From the NCBI GenBank assembly GCA_964544085.1, contig CAZIZT010000007.1, positions 96,948 to 160,947 on the forward strand: a stretch of 64,000 nt of DNA, in the 5' to 3' direction. Both the position numbers and the translations under genes were made by a program. The DNA comes from CAZIZT01 sp964544085. Lineage in GTDB: Bacteria > Campylobacterota_A > Desulfurellia > Desulfurellales > Hippeaceae. Shown here piece after piece: positions 48,715-58,215 of the stretch. The notes under the pieces are model-generated. The model ran no database searches, was not told where the DNA came from, and saw nothing but the letters and a program-made list of their open reading frames with translations. Numbering within the stretch: the first letter of the stretch is position 1; every line of letters begins with the position of its first letter.

Positions 48715-50331
48715 ATGGAAGAGAAAACCGGTAAGGGTAAACAGGACTTTGATATTGTTGTTATAGGTGGGGGCGCCACCGGTTGCGGTATTGCACTGGA
48801 TGCTGCAAGCAGGGGTTTAAAAACGCTTTTGCTTGAGAAGGATGACTTTGCTTCGGGCACCAGCAGCAAAAGCACAAAACTCCTCCATGGCGGCGTCCGT
48901 TACCTTGAGTCTGCACTCAAGAGGCTGGATAGGACCCAGTATAGACTTGTAAGAACAAGTCTGATTGAACGCCACAGGTTACTAAGGAATGCGCCGCACC
49001 TTTCAAGAAGCATCTCGTTGGTTACACCGATCTACAGATGGACTCAGCTGCCGTATATATTTGCTGGTTTGACGCTCTACGACAAGCTTGCTGGCAGGCG
49101 AAATATAAAATCAAGCAGGTTACTTTCGTCAAAGGAGTCCCTTGAGCTTTTTGGTGCATTGAAACCGCAGGGGTTAAAGGCGGGAGTTCTCTATCATGAT
49201 GGTCAATTCAACGATTTCAGAATGAATATAACCGTTGCAAAGACGGCTGAGCTTTTTGGGGCAAAAACACTTAACTACTGTGTAGCTGAGGCGTTCGTTA
49301 AGGAGGGTGGCAGAATTCGCGCCGTTGTGTATCGCAACAGGTTGACCGGTGCGACTGAAACTGTTGGCTGCAAAACGGTTATAAACGCCGCCGGTCCTTT
49401 TGTGGACGAAGTCAGGAAGCTTGATGACCAGCACAGCAGGCGCTTGCTGGAGTTATCGGCAGGGACGCATATCGCACTGAAAAGCGGCACGATAGATGCC
49501 CGCGTCGGCATGTTGATACCAAAAACAGATGATGGTAGGGTGCTTTTTGTTTTGCCCTGGGAGGGCGCCCACATAGTGGGCACAACGGATGAGCCGGTCG
49601 AATCTCCGGATGCTCCCGCCCCCAGAGCAAGCCACGTGGAGTACCTGCTTTCCCACATAAATCGTTATCTTTCAAAGAAGCTGGATAAAGACGACATAGG
49701 ATCGTGCTGGTCAGGTGTAAGGCCACTTATTCGAAGTGCTGATGCTGATTCTACATCCATGTTGCCAAGGGAACACATGATAGAGATCTCACCGTCGGGA
49801 CTGGTTACTATTGCAGGAGGCAAATGGACCACTTTTTTGAGGATGGCTCGCGATGCTGTGGATTCTGCTTTAAAACACGGAAACATAGTATCAAAGAGGG
49901 ATTGCATTACCGATAGAATTGTGTTTTTTGGCAGCCATAACTATAGTGAACGCTTTGTAAGACGGTTCAGATCTTCGCACTATCTTGATGATGACATACT
50001 TGCGCACCTTGTATCAAGCTATGGGACAGCAGCGGTGCGTATACTGGAGCTGGCTGCGAGAAAATCGCTGGGTGATAGGATTTTACCGGGTTTTCCATAC
50101 ATAGCAGCTGAGGTGAACTACGCTGCAAGGTATGAGTTTGTTAAAACACCGGCTGACTTTGTTGCAAGGAGGGTGGCCCTTGCTCAAACGGATAGCAAAG
50201 CTGCTATTAGAGCAGTACATGTGGTTGGTGAAATACTGGACGATACCCTTGGTTGGGGCTCCAAAGTAAGACGCCTTATGATAGAGAACAGTCTTGATGA
50301 GATAAAAAAACAGTTCGAGGGGTGGTTATGA
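48715..50331 (+). CDS. glpD: Glycerol-3-phosphate dehydrogenase GlpD
   Basis: A 538-residue FAD-dependent enzyme oxidising glycerol 3-phosphate to dihydroxyacetone phosphate with electrons to quinone. The FAD loop VIGGGATGCGIALDAASRG is near residue 17. TSSKSTKLLHGGVRYLE, HDGQFNDFRMN, the VINAAGPFVDEV motif and GTTDEPVE are family marks. GAGGG lies just before ATG 48715. glpQ overlaps its end by 4 bases, so the pair handles glycerophosphodiesters: GlpQ releases G3P and GlpD oxidises it. Confidence 0.94.
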   Translation: MEEKTGKGKQDFDIVVIGGGATGCGIALDAASRGLKTLLLEKDDFASGTSSKSTKLLHGGVRYLESALKRLDRTQYRLVRTSLIERHRLLRNAPHLSRSISLVTPIYRWTQLPYIFAGLTLYDKLAGRRNIKSSRLLSSKESLELFGALKPQGLKAGVLYHDGQFNDFRMNITVAKTAELFGAKTLNYCVAEAFVKEGGRIRAVVYRNRLTGATETVGCKTVINAAGPFVDEVRKLDDQHSRRLLELSAGTHIALKSGTIDARVGMLIPKTDDGRVLFVLPWEGAHIVGTTDEPVESPDAPAPRASHVEYLLSHINRYLSKKLDKDDIGSCWSGVRPLIRSADADSTSMLPREHMIEISPSGLVTIAGGKWTTFLRMARDAVDSALKHGNIVSKRDCITDRIVFFGSHNYSERFVRRFRSSHYLDDDILAHLVSSYGTAAVRILELAARKSLGDRILPGFPYIAAEVNYAARYEFVKTPADFVARRVALAQTDSKAAIRAVHVVGEILDDTLGWGSKVRRLMIENSLDEIKKQFEGWL

Positions 50332-51062
50332 AGATCATTGCCCACAGGGGTGCATCCTACTATGCACCGGAGAATACACTTCCAGCTTTTGAGCTTGCCG
50401 TTCGTCAGGGTGCAGACGGTATAGAGATGGACGTGCATATGACCAAGGATGAGAAACTGGTCGTGATACACGATCCCTCAACCGGCAGAACGGGTACAAG
50501 AAATTTTCGGGTAAGCAGAAGCAAGTTTTCAACTCTCAGGCGAGTGGACGTGGGCAGCTGGTTTGATCCCAAGTATAAGGGCCAGAAGATCGTATTGCTT
50601 GAAGATGTATTGAGGCGTGTAAATGGAAAGGAGCTCTACATTGAGCTTAAACCTTCTGTTGAGGCATTGAATCCGTTCTGTCAACTGCTGGATAACTACA
50701 GGAACCTTGCTAAAAAGATTGTGATTATCAGCTTTCATTATGAACTGGTATCGAGATTGAAGCAGATCTTTGAGAACTTCAGGATACTCTGGATTGTTCA
50801 GTTTGGCGTCAATGCCCCCGTGGGCAAGGGTATGTACAGGGATGTGTTGAAGAAGGTTGAGGCGGCAAAACTGGATGGCATTGCATCCTTTGCGGAGGTG
50901 GAGCACTGTTCAAAGATGGCGCGAGATATACGCAAAAACGGCTGGCTCTGGAATGTTTGGACGGTTGACAACCCCCACCTTGCGCGTCAGTTTATGCACC
51001 TTGGTGTAGTGTCACTTACCACCAACAGACCGGATTGGATCAGGCAACATCTGAGCGTTTAG
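50328..51062 (+). CDS. glpQ: Glycerophosphodiester phosphodiesterase
   Basis: A 244-residue cytoplasmic GDPD. IIAHRGASYYAPENTLPAF at the start, GADGIEMDVHMTKD with the metal Glu/Asp pair, and VVIHDPSTGRTG with the catalytic His. LYIELKPS is the later Glu motif. No signal peptide, so it acts on imported or internally released glycerophosphodiesters (UgpQ-like). ATG 50328 overlaps the glpD stop (ATGA). Its 3' end overlaps convergent potC by 23 bases. Confidence 0.93.
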   Translation: MKIIAHRGASYYAPENTLPAFELAVRQGADGIEMDVHMTKDEKLVVIHDPSTGRTGTRNFRVSRSKFSTLRRVDVGSWFDPKYKGQKIVLLEDVLRRVNGKELYIELKPSVEALNPFCQLLDNYRNLAKKIVIISFHYELVSRLKQIFENFRILWIVQFGVNAPVGKGMYRDVLKKVEAAKLDGIASFAEVEHCSKMARDIRKNGWLWNVWTVDNPHLARQFMHLGVVSLTTNRPDWIRQHLSV

Positions 51063-51909
51063 TTTTGTTTGCAAAGTAGAGGTTGATTAACGCAAGCGTC
51101 GATGTGAATACGATGATCAAAAAGGAGACAGCGTTTATAACAGGTGTGCTGCCGTCTCTGACCTGCAGGTAAAGGTTTATGGGAAGTGTGGGATCAGAAC
51201 CCACAAGGAAGAGGGTTGTGTTAAAATTCTCAAAGCTCATGAGGAATGCTACCGCTCCAGCACCTATCAGGGCAGGCCTTAGATACTTTAGCGTAATATG
51301 CCAGATCACCTGAAATCTCGTTGCGCCAAGGTTCATCGCTGCCTCTTCCAGTGTTCTATCGAATTTGCGCAAACGTGCCGAGACCACAAGCACAACGAAG
51401 GTGGTTATGAATGAGAATTGGCCCAGAACAACAAGCCAGAAACCGGGCGCAAAGAACGATGCATCGATGCCGAAATGCTTCTCAAGAAACCCCCCCACAG
51501 CGTTGCTTGCAACGAGTATAGAGATGCCCAGTATAACGCCGGGTATGACAAGCGGCGATATGGCAAGGAAATAGAGTGCCTGTTTGAATCTGAAGTTCTC
51601 CTGCGTAAACAGAAAAGCCCCAAGGGTGCCAACCACAAGTGACAGCAGCGAGACAATTACGGCTGTCTCAACGCTTACCCAGATACTGCGCAGTATGTTC
51701 GGGTCGTGAAACAGCCCAACGCGGCTGTCTGTGTTGGCAAAAAACCAATCGAGTGTAAACCCTTTCCAGGGCAGGCCGGGGAAATCCGAGTTATTGAATG
51801 CAAGTATGCAGGTAACGATGAGTGGTGCAAATAGAAACGTGTAAAACATGATCATATAGGTGTTGTAGATTATTGTGTAGCGTTTGCTTTTGGGCAAGCT
51901 CCTGATCAT
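51040..51909 (-). CDS. potC: Spermidine/putrescine ABC transporter permease PotC
   Basis: A 289-residue permease with six helices. The EAA loop is LEEAAMNLGATRFQVIWHIT-like. The N-terminal segment YNTYMIMFYTFLFAPLIVTC and FTLDWF are typical of PotC. It is last in potDABC. The 3' end overlaps glpQ on the other strand by 23 bases; no terminator hairpin is visible between them. Confidence 0.9.
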   Translation of the reverse strand: MIRSLPKSKRYTIIYNTYMIMFYTFLFAPLIVTCILAFNNSDFPGLPWKGFTLDWFFANTDSRVGLFHDPNILRSIWVSVETAVIVSLLSLVVGTLGAFLFTQENFRFKQALYFLAISPLVIPGVILGISILVASNAVGGFLEKHFGIDASFFAPGFWLVVLGQFSFITTFVVLVVSARLRKFDRTLEEAAMNLGATRFQVIWHITLKYLRPALIGAGAVAFLMSFENFNTTLFLVGSDPTLPINLYLQVRDGSTPVINAVSFLIIVFTSTLALINLYFANKTKRSDVA

Positions 51910-52760
51910 TGCATCACCTTCGTTAAGTTTTCCCTTGCCAGCTTAAGACCAACCCAGATGATGAAACTGGAAAGTGCAAGCAGCAGAAATCCGAATGCGG
52001 CGCCCTGATTCCAGTTGAAGCTGGCAATGAACTCGTTATATATCTGCTCTGTGAACCAGAGTGAGTACTTGCCACCGATAAGGTCTGGTGTGAGATAATC
52101 GCCCAGCGTAAGCATAAAAACCACAATAGAACCTGCAACGAGCCCGGGTTTTGCATGGGGTATGATGATCTTGAAGATTATATCCTTTGTGGATGCACCT
52201 AAATCGTAAGCCGCTTCTATCAGATGGTCATCGAGGTCTTCCATCACGGACATAAGCGGTACGATCATAAATAGCATGGATGTGTAAACCAGTACCATAA
52301 CCATGGAGACGTCGTTGTAGAGCAGTTCAACGGGTTTGTGAATCAGTCCAAGTTTGAGCAAGAGATGGCTGATAACGCCGGTTTCCCTTAGAAGCATCAT
52401 CCAGCCATACACCCTGACAAGCTCGCTGACCCAGAATGGCATAAGCAGAAGAATGGCCAGAAAACCGCTGAACTTGGGGTTGACCACCTTGGTTATGTAA
52501 AACGCAATGGGTAGCGCTATGATTGCCGTTAGAATCGTGACCAGTATAGAGTAGACAGCGGTTTTTACAAAGGTGTACCAGTAGATAGGCTGGGTAAAAA
52601 ACGATGCGTAGTTGTTTAAGCTCCAGACGAGTTTGCCTGAATCGTTTTCAGCTTTCAACGACATGATGAGAAGATCGATATGAGGCAGTACAATCAATAG
52701 AAAGAGCCACAGCACAACAGGCGTTAGAAATATGAAGAAGGCAAGCCTGGATCCTCTCAT
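51906..52760 (-). CDS. potB: Spermidine/putrescine ABC transporter permease PotB
   Basis: A 284-residue permease with six helices; LAFFIFLTPVVLWLFLLIVL starts the first. The EAA motif is LIEAAYDLGASTKDIIFKI-like, and PFWVSELVRVYGWMMLL is the characteristic periplasmic loop of PotB. Overlaps potA by one base and potC by four. Confidence 0.9.
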   Translation of the reverse strand: MRGSRLAFFIFLTPVVLWLFLLIVLPHIDLLIMSLKAENDSGKLVWSLNNYASFFTQPIYWYTFVKTAVYSILVTILTAIIALPIAFYITKVVNPKFSGFLAILLLMPFWVSELVRVYGWMMLLRETGVISHLLLKLGLIHKPVELLYNDVSMVMVLVYTSMLFMIVPLMSVMEDLDDHLIEAAYDLGASTKDIIFKIIIPHAKPGLVAGSIVVFMLTLGDYLTPDLIGGKYSLWFTEQIYNEFIASFNWNQGAAFGFLLLALSSFIIWVGLKLARENLTKVMQ

Positions 52761-53839
52761 CAGGCGTATTCCTCAAACACAACAGAGTTTTCGGCTCTCC
52801 AGCCTATGTTTATCTTTTCACCCCTTTTAACCGTATGATCGATATGGTTTTGCGCTATCACCAGTTCACGTGATGAGCCTTTTACGACGCAGAGAAGTCT
52901 GCTGTTTGCACCATCGAAAAGGAGATCCTTAACCACCACCTCAATGTTGTTTTCAAGCTTTCTTTGTGGACTTATAACAAACGCCTCGGGCCGGACAAAC
53001 ATACTGGCTTTAACGCCATCTGCGTTTATTCTGCGTGGCGAATAAGATACGAACCTGTATCCTTCGGGTGTTTCGACCTGCACCCTATCGGCACTGCGAG
53101 AGAGTACCTTGCACTCCCATCTGTTGTTGTCGCCCACAAACTGAGCAACGAACGGTGTTTGGGGGTTTTTGTACAGATTTTGTGGTGTGTCTATCTGTTC
53201 AAACTGCCCGGCGTTCATAACAGCAACATAGTCGGACATAACGAGTGCTTCGGACTGATCGTGTGTGATGTAAACGAAGGTTGTACCAACGTTGTGCTGA
53301 AGGTTTTTTAGCTCAAGCTTCATCTGCTGGCGCATCTTCAGATCGAGGGCTCCCAGCGGTTCATCGAGCAAGAGAACGGAGGGCTCAAGAACAAGACAGC
53401 GCGCAATTGCTACCCTCTGTTTTTGACCGCCGGAGAGCTGGTGGATCCGCTTCTTTTCGAAACCGGGCAGTCCTACCCGTTCCAGTATATCTTTGACCTT
53501 TGATTTTATCTGGTTTCTTGGCAACCCTCTGCGTTTTAAGCCAAAAGCGATGTTCTCTTCAACGTTCATCATTGGAAACAGTGCAAGGTTTTGAAAAACA
53601 AGATTAACGGGCCGTTTGTTGGGTGGCAGACCGTTCACCAGCTTTTCCCTGATGTAAACCTCTCCGCTTGTAGGTTCCAGGAAACCTGCAATGATGCGCA
53701 GAAGTGTTGTTTTGCCACAACCCGAAGGACCGAGAATGGAGAAAAACTTGCCCTGCTCTACTTTGAAGCTCACCCCTCTTAGTGCAGTAAAGTTACCGAA
53801 CTTCTTAACCACTTCCCTTACGTCGAGATCGTACTCCAT
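52760..53839 (-). CDS. potA: Spermidine/putrescine ABC transporter ATPase PotA
   Basis: A 359-residue ABC ATPase. GPSGCGKTTLLRIIAG is Walker A, LSGGQKQRVAIARC the signature, and VLLLDEPLGALDLKMR Walker B. The C-terminal TOBE regulatory domain includes SMFVRPEAFVISPQ. Matches PotA/CUT1-type polyamine ATPases. It follows potD after 53 bases containing an attenuator-like hairpin. Confidence 0.93.
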   Translation of the reverse strand: MEYDLDVREVVKKFGNFTALRGVSFKVEQGKFFSILGPSGCGKTTLLRIIAGFLEPTSGEVYIREKLVNGLPPNKRPVNLVFQNLALFPMMNVEENIAFGLKRRGLPRNQIKSKVKDILERVGLPGFEKKRIHQLSGGQKQRVAIARCLVLEPSVLLLDEPLGALDLKMRQQMKLELKNLQHNVGTTFVYITHDQSEALVMSDYVAVMNAGQFEQIDTPQNLYKNPQTPFVAQFVGDNNRWECKVLSRSADRVQVETPEGYRFVSYSPRRINADGVKASMFVRPEAFVISPQRKLENNIEVVVKDLLFDGANSRLLCVVKGSSRELVIAQNHIDHTVKRGEKINIGWRAENSVVFEEYA

Positions 53840-53856
53840 AGCTCCACCAAGAAAAA

Positions 53857-53878
53857 GGAAGGGTGCTGAAACCCTTCC
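53857..53878 (-). terminator. Attenuator-like hairpin between potD and potA
   Basis: On the minus strand GGAAGGGT pairs with ACCCTTCC (8 bp, 6-base loop), followed by CTTTTTC, inside the 53-base potD-potA gap. It may cut transcription so that more PotD is made than membrane subunits. Confidence 0.65.
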
Positions 53879-53892
53879 ACGCTCTTTTTATA

Positions 53893-54951
53893 TTACCTTG
53901 CCGCCCTGACTTTGTCCAAGATTTTAGCCTCTATCTCCTCTATGCGGGCTGGTACAGGTGGGTACCACTTGATATTCTCCATAGCCTTTTTGGAGAAACA
54001 GCGTTTCAGGTTATCCCTCACGTCGGGCTTGAGGTATTTTTCGGCATCCTTGGAGGCGGTGTAATAACCTTCCCTGTTTGTGAAGTAGGCTGCATTTTCG
54101 GGTCTCATCATAAAGTTTATCCATTTGTATGCAGCCTCCACATTTTTGGACTTCGCCGGTATTGCAAAGGTGTCGATCCAGCCTAACGCACCGCTTTTGG
54201 GTGCCACATAATCGATGTTTGGATTCTCTTTGTGCAGTTTCCAGCCGCCGCCATCCCAGCCCATTGCTACCCAGACTTCGCCGGTTCTCATAAGCTGCAG
54301 GAGCGTATCACCGTTTGTCCAGTAGGTTTTAACAAGATCCTTGGCTTTGATAAGCTTCTCACCTATCATTTCCATCAGCTTTTTGTACTGCTTGGGCTTG
54401 CTGTAGAGCTTGAACGGGTTGTAACCAAATGCGAAGGCAAGTGCAATGAGTGTGGGTCTTTTAAGTCTGTAGCTGATTCTTCCTTTGTACTTTGGATCGA
54501 GCAAAGCCGTATAATCCTTTGCATCCGGTGCATACTTTTTATTTACGATTAATCCGGATGTACCCCAGCAGAATGGTACGGCGTAGGACTTTCCGTTGAC
54601 AAGTGTGTTCTTTTTTACAGCCTCGAGCATGGATGGGACGAACAGGGAGGTATTTATGCGCGAATAATCGATGGGCTGATAGATGTGATACTTTGCCTGT
54701 ACCGATGCTATCCTGTCCTGACTTGGTTGAGCAAGATCAAAGCCACCGCCCCTTGTTGCCCTTAGTTTTGCTATCATCTCCTCGTTGTTGGAGTAGGTGA
54801 CCTCTACGCGGATGCCTGTCTCCTTTTCGAACTTTTCAACAAGTTTTCTGGGTGTGTAGCCTTTCCATGTGAGAATCCTTAGAACCCCTTTAGCGTAGAC
54901 CGGTGAAACGAAAAAAGCCGTTACCAACAATAGAACCAATAGACGCTTCAT
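53893..54951 (-). CDS. potD: Spermidine/putrescine-binding protein PotD
   Basis: A 352-residue periplasmic binding protein. The signal peptide is MKRLLVLLLVTAFFVSPVYA, followed by LRILTWKGYTPRKLVEKFEK, the typical polyamine-binding-protein start. DLAQPSQDRIASVQAK, VPFCWGTSGLIVNKKYAP and GALGWIDTFAIPAKSKNVEA are further blocks. GGAGGG precedes ATG 54951. First gene of potDABC. Polyamine preference cannot be read with certainty. Confidence 0.9.
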   Translation of the reverse strand: MKRLLVLLLVTAFFVSPVYAKGVLRILTWKGYTPRKLVEKFEKETGIRVEVTYSNNEEMIAKLRATRGGGFDLAQPSQDRIASVQAKYHIYQPIDYSRINTSLFVPSMLEAVKKNTLVNGKSYAVPFCWGTSGLIVNKKYAPDAKDYTALLDPKYKGRISYRLKRPTLIALAFAFGYNPFKLYSKPKQYKKLMEMIGEKLIKAKDLVKTYWTNGDTLLQLMRTGEVWVAMGWDGGGWKLHKENPNIDYVAPKSGALGWIDTFAIPAKSKNVEAAYKWINFMMRPENAAYFTNREGYYTASKDAEKYLKPDVRDNLKRCFSKKAMENIKWYPPVPARIEEIEAKILDKVRAAR

Positions 54952-55332
54952 ACTCCCTCCTTTCCAGGTCTTTTTTAACGAACCCTTCCAGATTATCTGA
55001 TACTTATTATTTAGCGTTTTTTTATGCTAAAGTAAAGAATACTTAAGAAAAAGGTAAAATCTACACAGGGGTTATATACAGAATATCCTTAAGCTAACGG
55101 CATATTGCGGTACATAAACAGGATGGGGAAACCGCTAACACAGACTGCATCCACACGATTGTTTTGGATAAAATAGAAGAGTTATTTAACTTAGGCTTAA
55201 CGGTGGCGAAACAAATCCAAAATATTGACAAAAAAAGGATTTTATTTTACATTGTTAGTTAACTTGAACAAGAAGAAATCGGGCTGATCCTTAAAAAGTT
55301 AACAGGCGTTTGTTGCCATAAGGGGGTGTGTT
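54952..55332. other. Divergent 381-base control region between potD and the hydrogenase operon
   Basis: No gene seen. It is AT-rich and holds the hydrogenase promoter (55225-55253). GTTATTTAACTT (55181-55192) and GTTAGTTAACTT (55254-55265) differ at one base and flank that promoter. The minus-strand side has only a weak potD promoter candidate, TTTACT then TAAATA with a 17-base gap. Confidence 0.6.
55225..55253 (+). promoter_or_regulatory. Promoter for the hydrogenase operon
   Basis: TTGACA (55225-55230), 17-base spacer, TACATT (55248-55253). About 72 bases of leader precede the start codon. Confidence 0.6.
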
Positions 55333-56520
55333 TTGAAAAACACAAAAGAGCTCTACGAATACTACTATTCGCTGCTTTCCGGGGTGGATGAGAGAATAAA
55401 CAAGCTCTACAGCAAGGAGAAGGAGGAGCATTTCCATCGGCGCCTTGAGGAGAACGGTTTCTCACGAAGGGATTTTTTGAAGTGGGCCTCTTTCATGACA
55501 GCTGCCATGATGCTCCCGCCTGTGTTTGAGTCGCGCATCGCGAAGGCTGCGGCTATCAAGGAGAGAACGCCGGTTATCTGGTTGCACCTTGCGGAGTGTA
55601 CCGGCTGTACGGAGAGTTTCTTGCGCACCAGGGCTCCCGATATTGCCACGCTCATCTTTGATGAGATCTCTTTAACCTACCACGATACACTTATGATGGC
55701 TTCAGGCAAGAGGGTTGAAGAGCATCTTGAGAAAGCCATTGAACGCTATAGCGGTCGTTATATCTGCGTTATAGAGGGTGCAATACCGACAAAGGACGGT
55801 GGCATATACCTCCGGGTTGGGCCTGATGGTGAGACAGGCTACCACAGGGCAAAAAGGGTTACAGAGCATGCGAAATACGTGCTTGCCTTCGGTACCTGTG
55901 CTTCGTTTGGTGGAGTTCAGGCGGCACATCCCAATCCTACTGGCGCAAAGGGTGTTAGAAAAGCCCTTGGGATTGAGGTTGTCAATGTGCCCGGTTGCCC
56001 GCCCAACAGCGTAAACATGGTAGGAACGATGCTTCATATCCTGCTTTTCGACAGAACACCGCCCACAGACCTGCTTTACAGGCCGCTTTGGGCTTATGGT
56101 TCGAGGATACACGATTACTGCGAAAGAAGGGCTCATTTCGATGCAGGTGAGTTTGTTGAGGAGTGGGGAGATGAGGGAGCCAAGAAAGGATGGTGCCTCT
56201 ACAAGATGGGCTGCAAGGGTCCGCTGACCTACAACGACTGTTCGAGATACAGATTTAATCAGGGAATTAACTGGCCCGTGGGCGCCGGTCACGGATGCAT
56301 TGGTTGCTCAGAACCTGGTTTCTGGGATACCATGGCGCCATTTGAAGAGCCCAACGATAAAGCCGGGATCAGAATACCCGGCGGTAAAGGTGTTGAGGCA
56401 ACGGCGGATGAGATCGGTACCTTTGTTGCCGGTGCTACGGCAGCGGCTATCGCAATACATGCGACGGGCAGCATAATCAGAGGTTCAACCGGTAAATCAT
56501 CGAAAAAGGAGAAAGAATAA
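55333..56520 (+). CDS. hynA: NiFe hydrogenase small subunit (Tat-exported)
   Basis: A 395-residue small subunit with a twin-arginine signal (SRRDFLKWASFMTAAMM near residue 44). The Fe-S ligands are visible: proximal cluster CTGCTES, FGTCASFGG and NVPGCPP, then distal and medial sites with HDYCERRAHF, GCKGPLTYNDC and GCIGCSEPGFWD. A hydrophobic C-terminal helix (EIGTFVAGATAAAIAIHATG) anchors it in the inner membrane. The start is TTG 55333 behind AGGGGG. Group 1 uptake type, periplasmic. The large subunit begins at the overlapping stop (TAATG). Confidence 0.95.
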   Translation: MKNTKELYEYYYSLLSGVDERINKLYSKEKEEHFHRRLEENGFSRRDFLKWASFMTAAMMLPPVFESRIAKAAAIKERTPVIWLHLAECTGCTESFLRTRAPDIATLIFDEISLTYHDTLMMASGKRVEEHLEKAIERYSGRYICVIEGAIPTKDGGIYLRVGPDGETGYHRAKRVTEHAKYVLAFGTCASFGGVQAAHPNPTGAKGVRKALGIEVVNVPGCPPNSVNMVGTMLHILLFDRTPPTDLLYRPLWAYGSRIHDYCERRAHFDAGEFVEEWGDEGAKKGWCLYKMGCKGPLTYNDCSRYRFNQGINWPVGAGHGCIGCSEPGFWDTMAPFEEPNDKAGIRIPGGKGVEATADEIGTFVAGATAAAIAIHATGSIIRGSTGKSSKKEKE

Positions 56521-58214
56521 TGGCTGTAAAGAAACATGTTGTTATAGATCCGATCACCCGCATAGAAGGGCATCTGAGGATTGAGATAGATGTTAAGGAT
56601 GGCAAGGTAGTTGATGCCTGGAGCTCGGGTACGCTCTGGAGGGGCATAGAACCGATCCTGCAGGGGAGGGATATTCGGGATGCTGGACTTTTGGCGCAAC
56701 GCATCTGCGGCGTCTGCACGTGGGCACACTATGAAGCAAACACGATGAGTGCCGAGGTGGCTTTAGGCATTAGACCGCCCACTAACGCAAGGCTCATAAG
56801 GAACATGATAAACGCTACCCAGTTTATGCACGACCATATAGTACACTTCTATGCCTTGCACTCTCTTGATTGGGCGGATGTTGGTGGCGCCCTGAAGGCT
56901 GATCCGGTCAGGGCAAGCGATCTGGCTCACCAGTTTTCGAAAAACCCGTATAACGCCTCGGCAGATCATTACAGGGCTGTGCTTGATAAGCTTAAAAGGT
57001 TTGTGGCAAGCGGTCAGCTTGGGCCCTTTGCTGGCGCTTACATGGGCAATCCGCTCTACAAAATGCCTCCTGAGGGTAGTCTGATACTCATTTCTCACTA
57101 CCTGGATGCGCTTTACATACAGGTCATACTCGCCCAGATGATGGCGATATACGGCGCAAAGAATCCGCATCCACAGAGCCTTGTTATTGGTGGCATTACA
57201 AGCGTGATGGATATGCTTGATGCCACAAGGCTGGGTCAGTACACAACCAAACTTACGCAAGTGGGTCAATTCATACAGCACGCCTACCTGCCTGATATAG
57301 ATCTGATAACACACTTCTACAAGGATGAGTTCGTTGAGGGCTGGGGCTGTGGCTCCTATAATTTCTTAACCTACGGTGGTTTTCCAGAAACCAACGATTG
57401 GGAGGCAAAATACAGATACCTGCCGCAGGGAGTTATATTCAACAGGGATCTGTCAAAGATAGAACCGGTGGATGAGAAGTTTATAACCGAGAGCGTGGCG
57501 CACTCGTGGTATGAGGGTCCCGATGAGGGGGTCTATCCGGGCAAAGAGCAGACCGTAGCCCATTACACAGGCTTGAATCCGGATGGAACGGTCAAAAAGG
57601 ACGGTAAATATAGCTGGGTCAAGGCTCCGCGATACAAGGGCAAGGTCATGGAGGTTGGTCCACTTTCACGCCTGCTGGTTGGGTATGCGCTGAAACACAA
57701 CAACATGAGAGAAATGCTCGAAGTTTACCTTGACAGGCACAAAGCCAGGATCAATCAGATGTTCTCGACGGTTGGTAGGACGGCGGCGAGAGCCCTTGAA
57801 ACGGCTTATATTTGGTACGGTGCTCACAGGTGGGTTGATGATCTGATAGCCAATCTAAAGCAGGGAGATGAAAGGACATGGACAAGATTTGAGTATCCGG
57901 AAGAAGAGACGAATACGGCCGTTGCGCTGTATGAGGCACCCAGAGGTTCTCTTGCGCACTTTGTCAGGATAAAGGGCAAAAAAGTTATGCACTATCAGGT
58001 GGTTGTGCCCTCTACATGGAACGCATCTCCGCGCGATGAAAAGGGGCAGAGGGGAGCCTACGAGGAGAGCCTGATAAACCTTCCGGTACCGAATACGGAT
58101 GAGCCACTTGAGGTGCTAAGAACCGTTCACTCTTTTGATCCATGTCTTGCCTGTGCTGTTCATATACTTGATGTTGACTCGGGCAAGGTAAAACGCTTCA
58201 AGGTAGAGGTATAA
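56520..58214 (+). CDS. hynB: NiFe hydrogenase large subunit
   Basis: A 564-residue large subunit carrying the NiFe(CN)2CO site. The N-terminal motif is RICGVCTWAHYEA (residues about 61-73) and the C-terminal one is DPCLACAVH. The 15 residues after that His (from ILDVDSG) are the peptide removed by the endopeptidase encoded downstream. DPITRIEGHLRIEID starts the protein. Folded large subunit is co-exported with the Tat-tagged small subunit. It overlaps hynA by one base. Confidence 0.96.
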   Translation: MAVKKHVVIDPITRIEGHLRIEIDVKDGKVVDAWSSGTLWRGIEPILQGRDIRDAGLLAQRICGVCTWAHYEANTMSAEVALGIRPPTNARLIRNMINATQFMHDHIVHFYALHSLDWADVGGALKADPVRASDLAHQFSKNPYNASADHYRAVLDKLKRFVASGQLGPFAGAYMGNPLYKMPPEGSLILISHYLDALYIQVILAQMMAIYGAKNPHPQSLVIGGITSVMDMLDATRLGQYTTKLTQVGQFIQHAYLPDIDLITHFYKDEFVEGWGCGSYNFLTYGGFPETNDWEAKYRYLPQGVIFNRDLSKIEPVDEKFITESVAHSWYEGPDEGVYPGKEQTVAHYTGLNPDGTVKKDGKYSWVKAPRYKGKVMEVGPLSRLLVGYALKHNNMREMLEVYLDRHKARINQMFSTVGRTAARALETAYIWYGAHRWVDDLIANLKQGDERTWTRFEYPEEETNTAVALYEAPRGSLAHFVRIKGKKVMHYQVVVPSTWNASPRDEKGQRGAYEESLINLPVPNTDEPLEVLRTVHSFDPCLACAVHILDVDSGKVKRFKVEV

Positions 58215-58215
58215 A

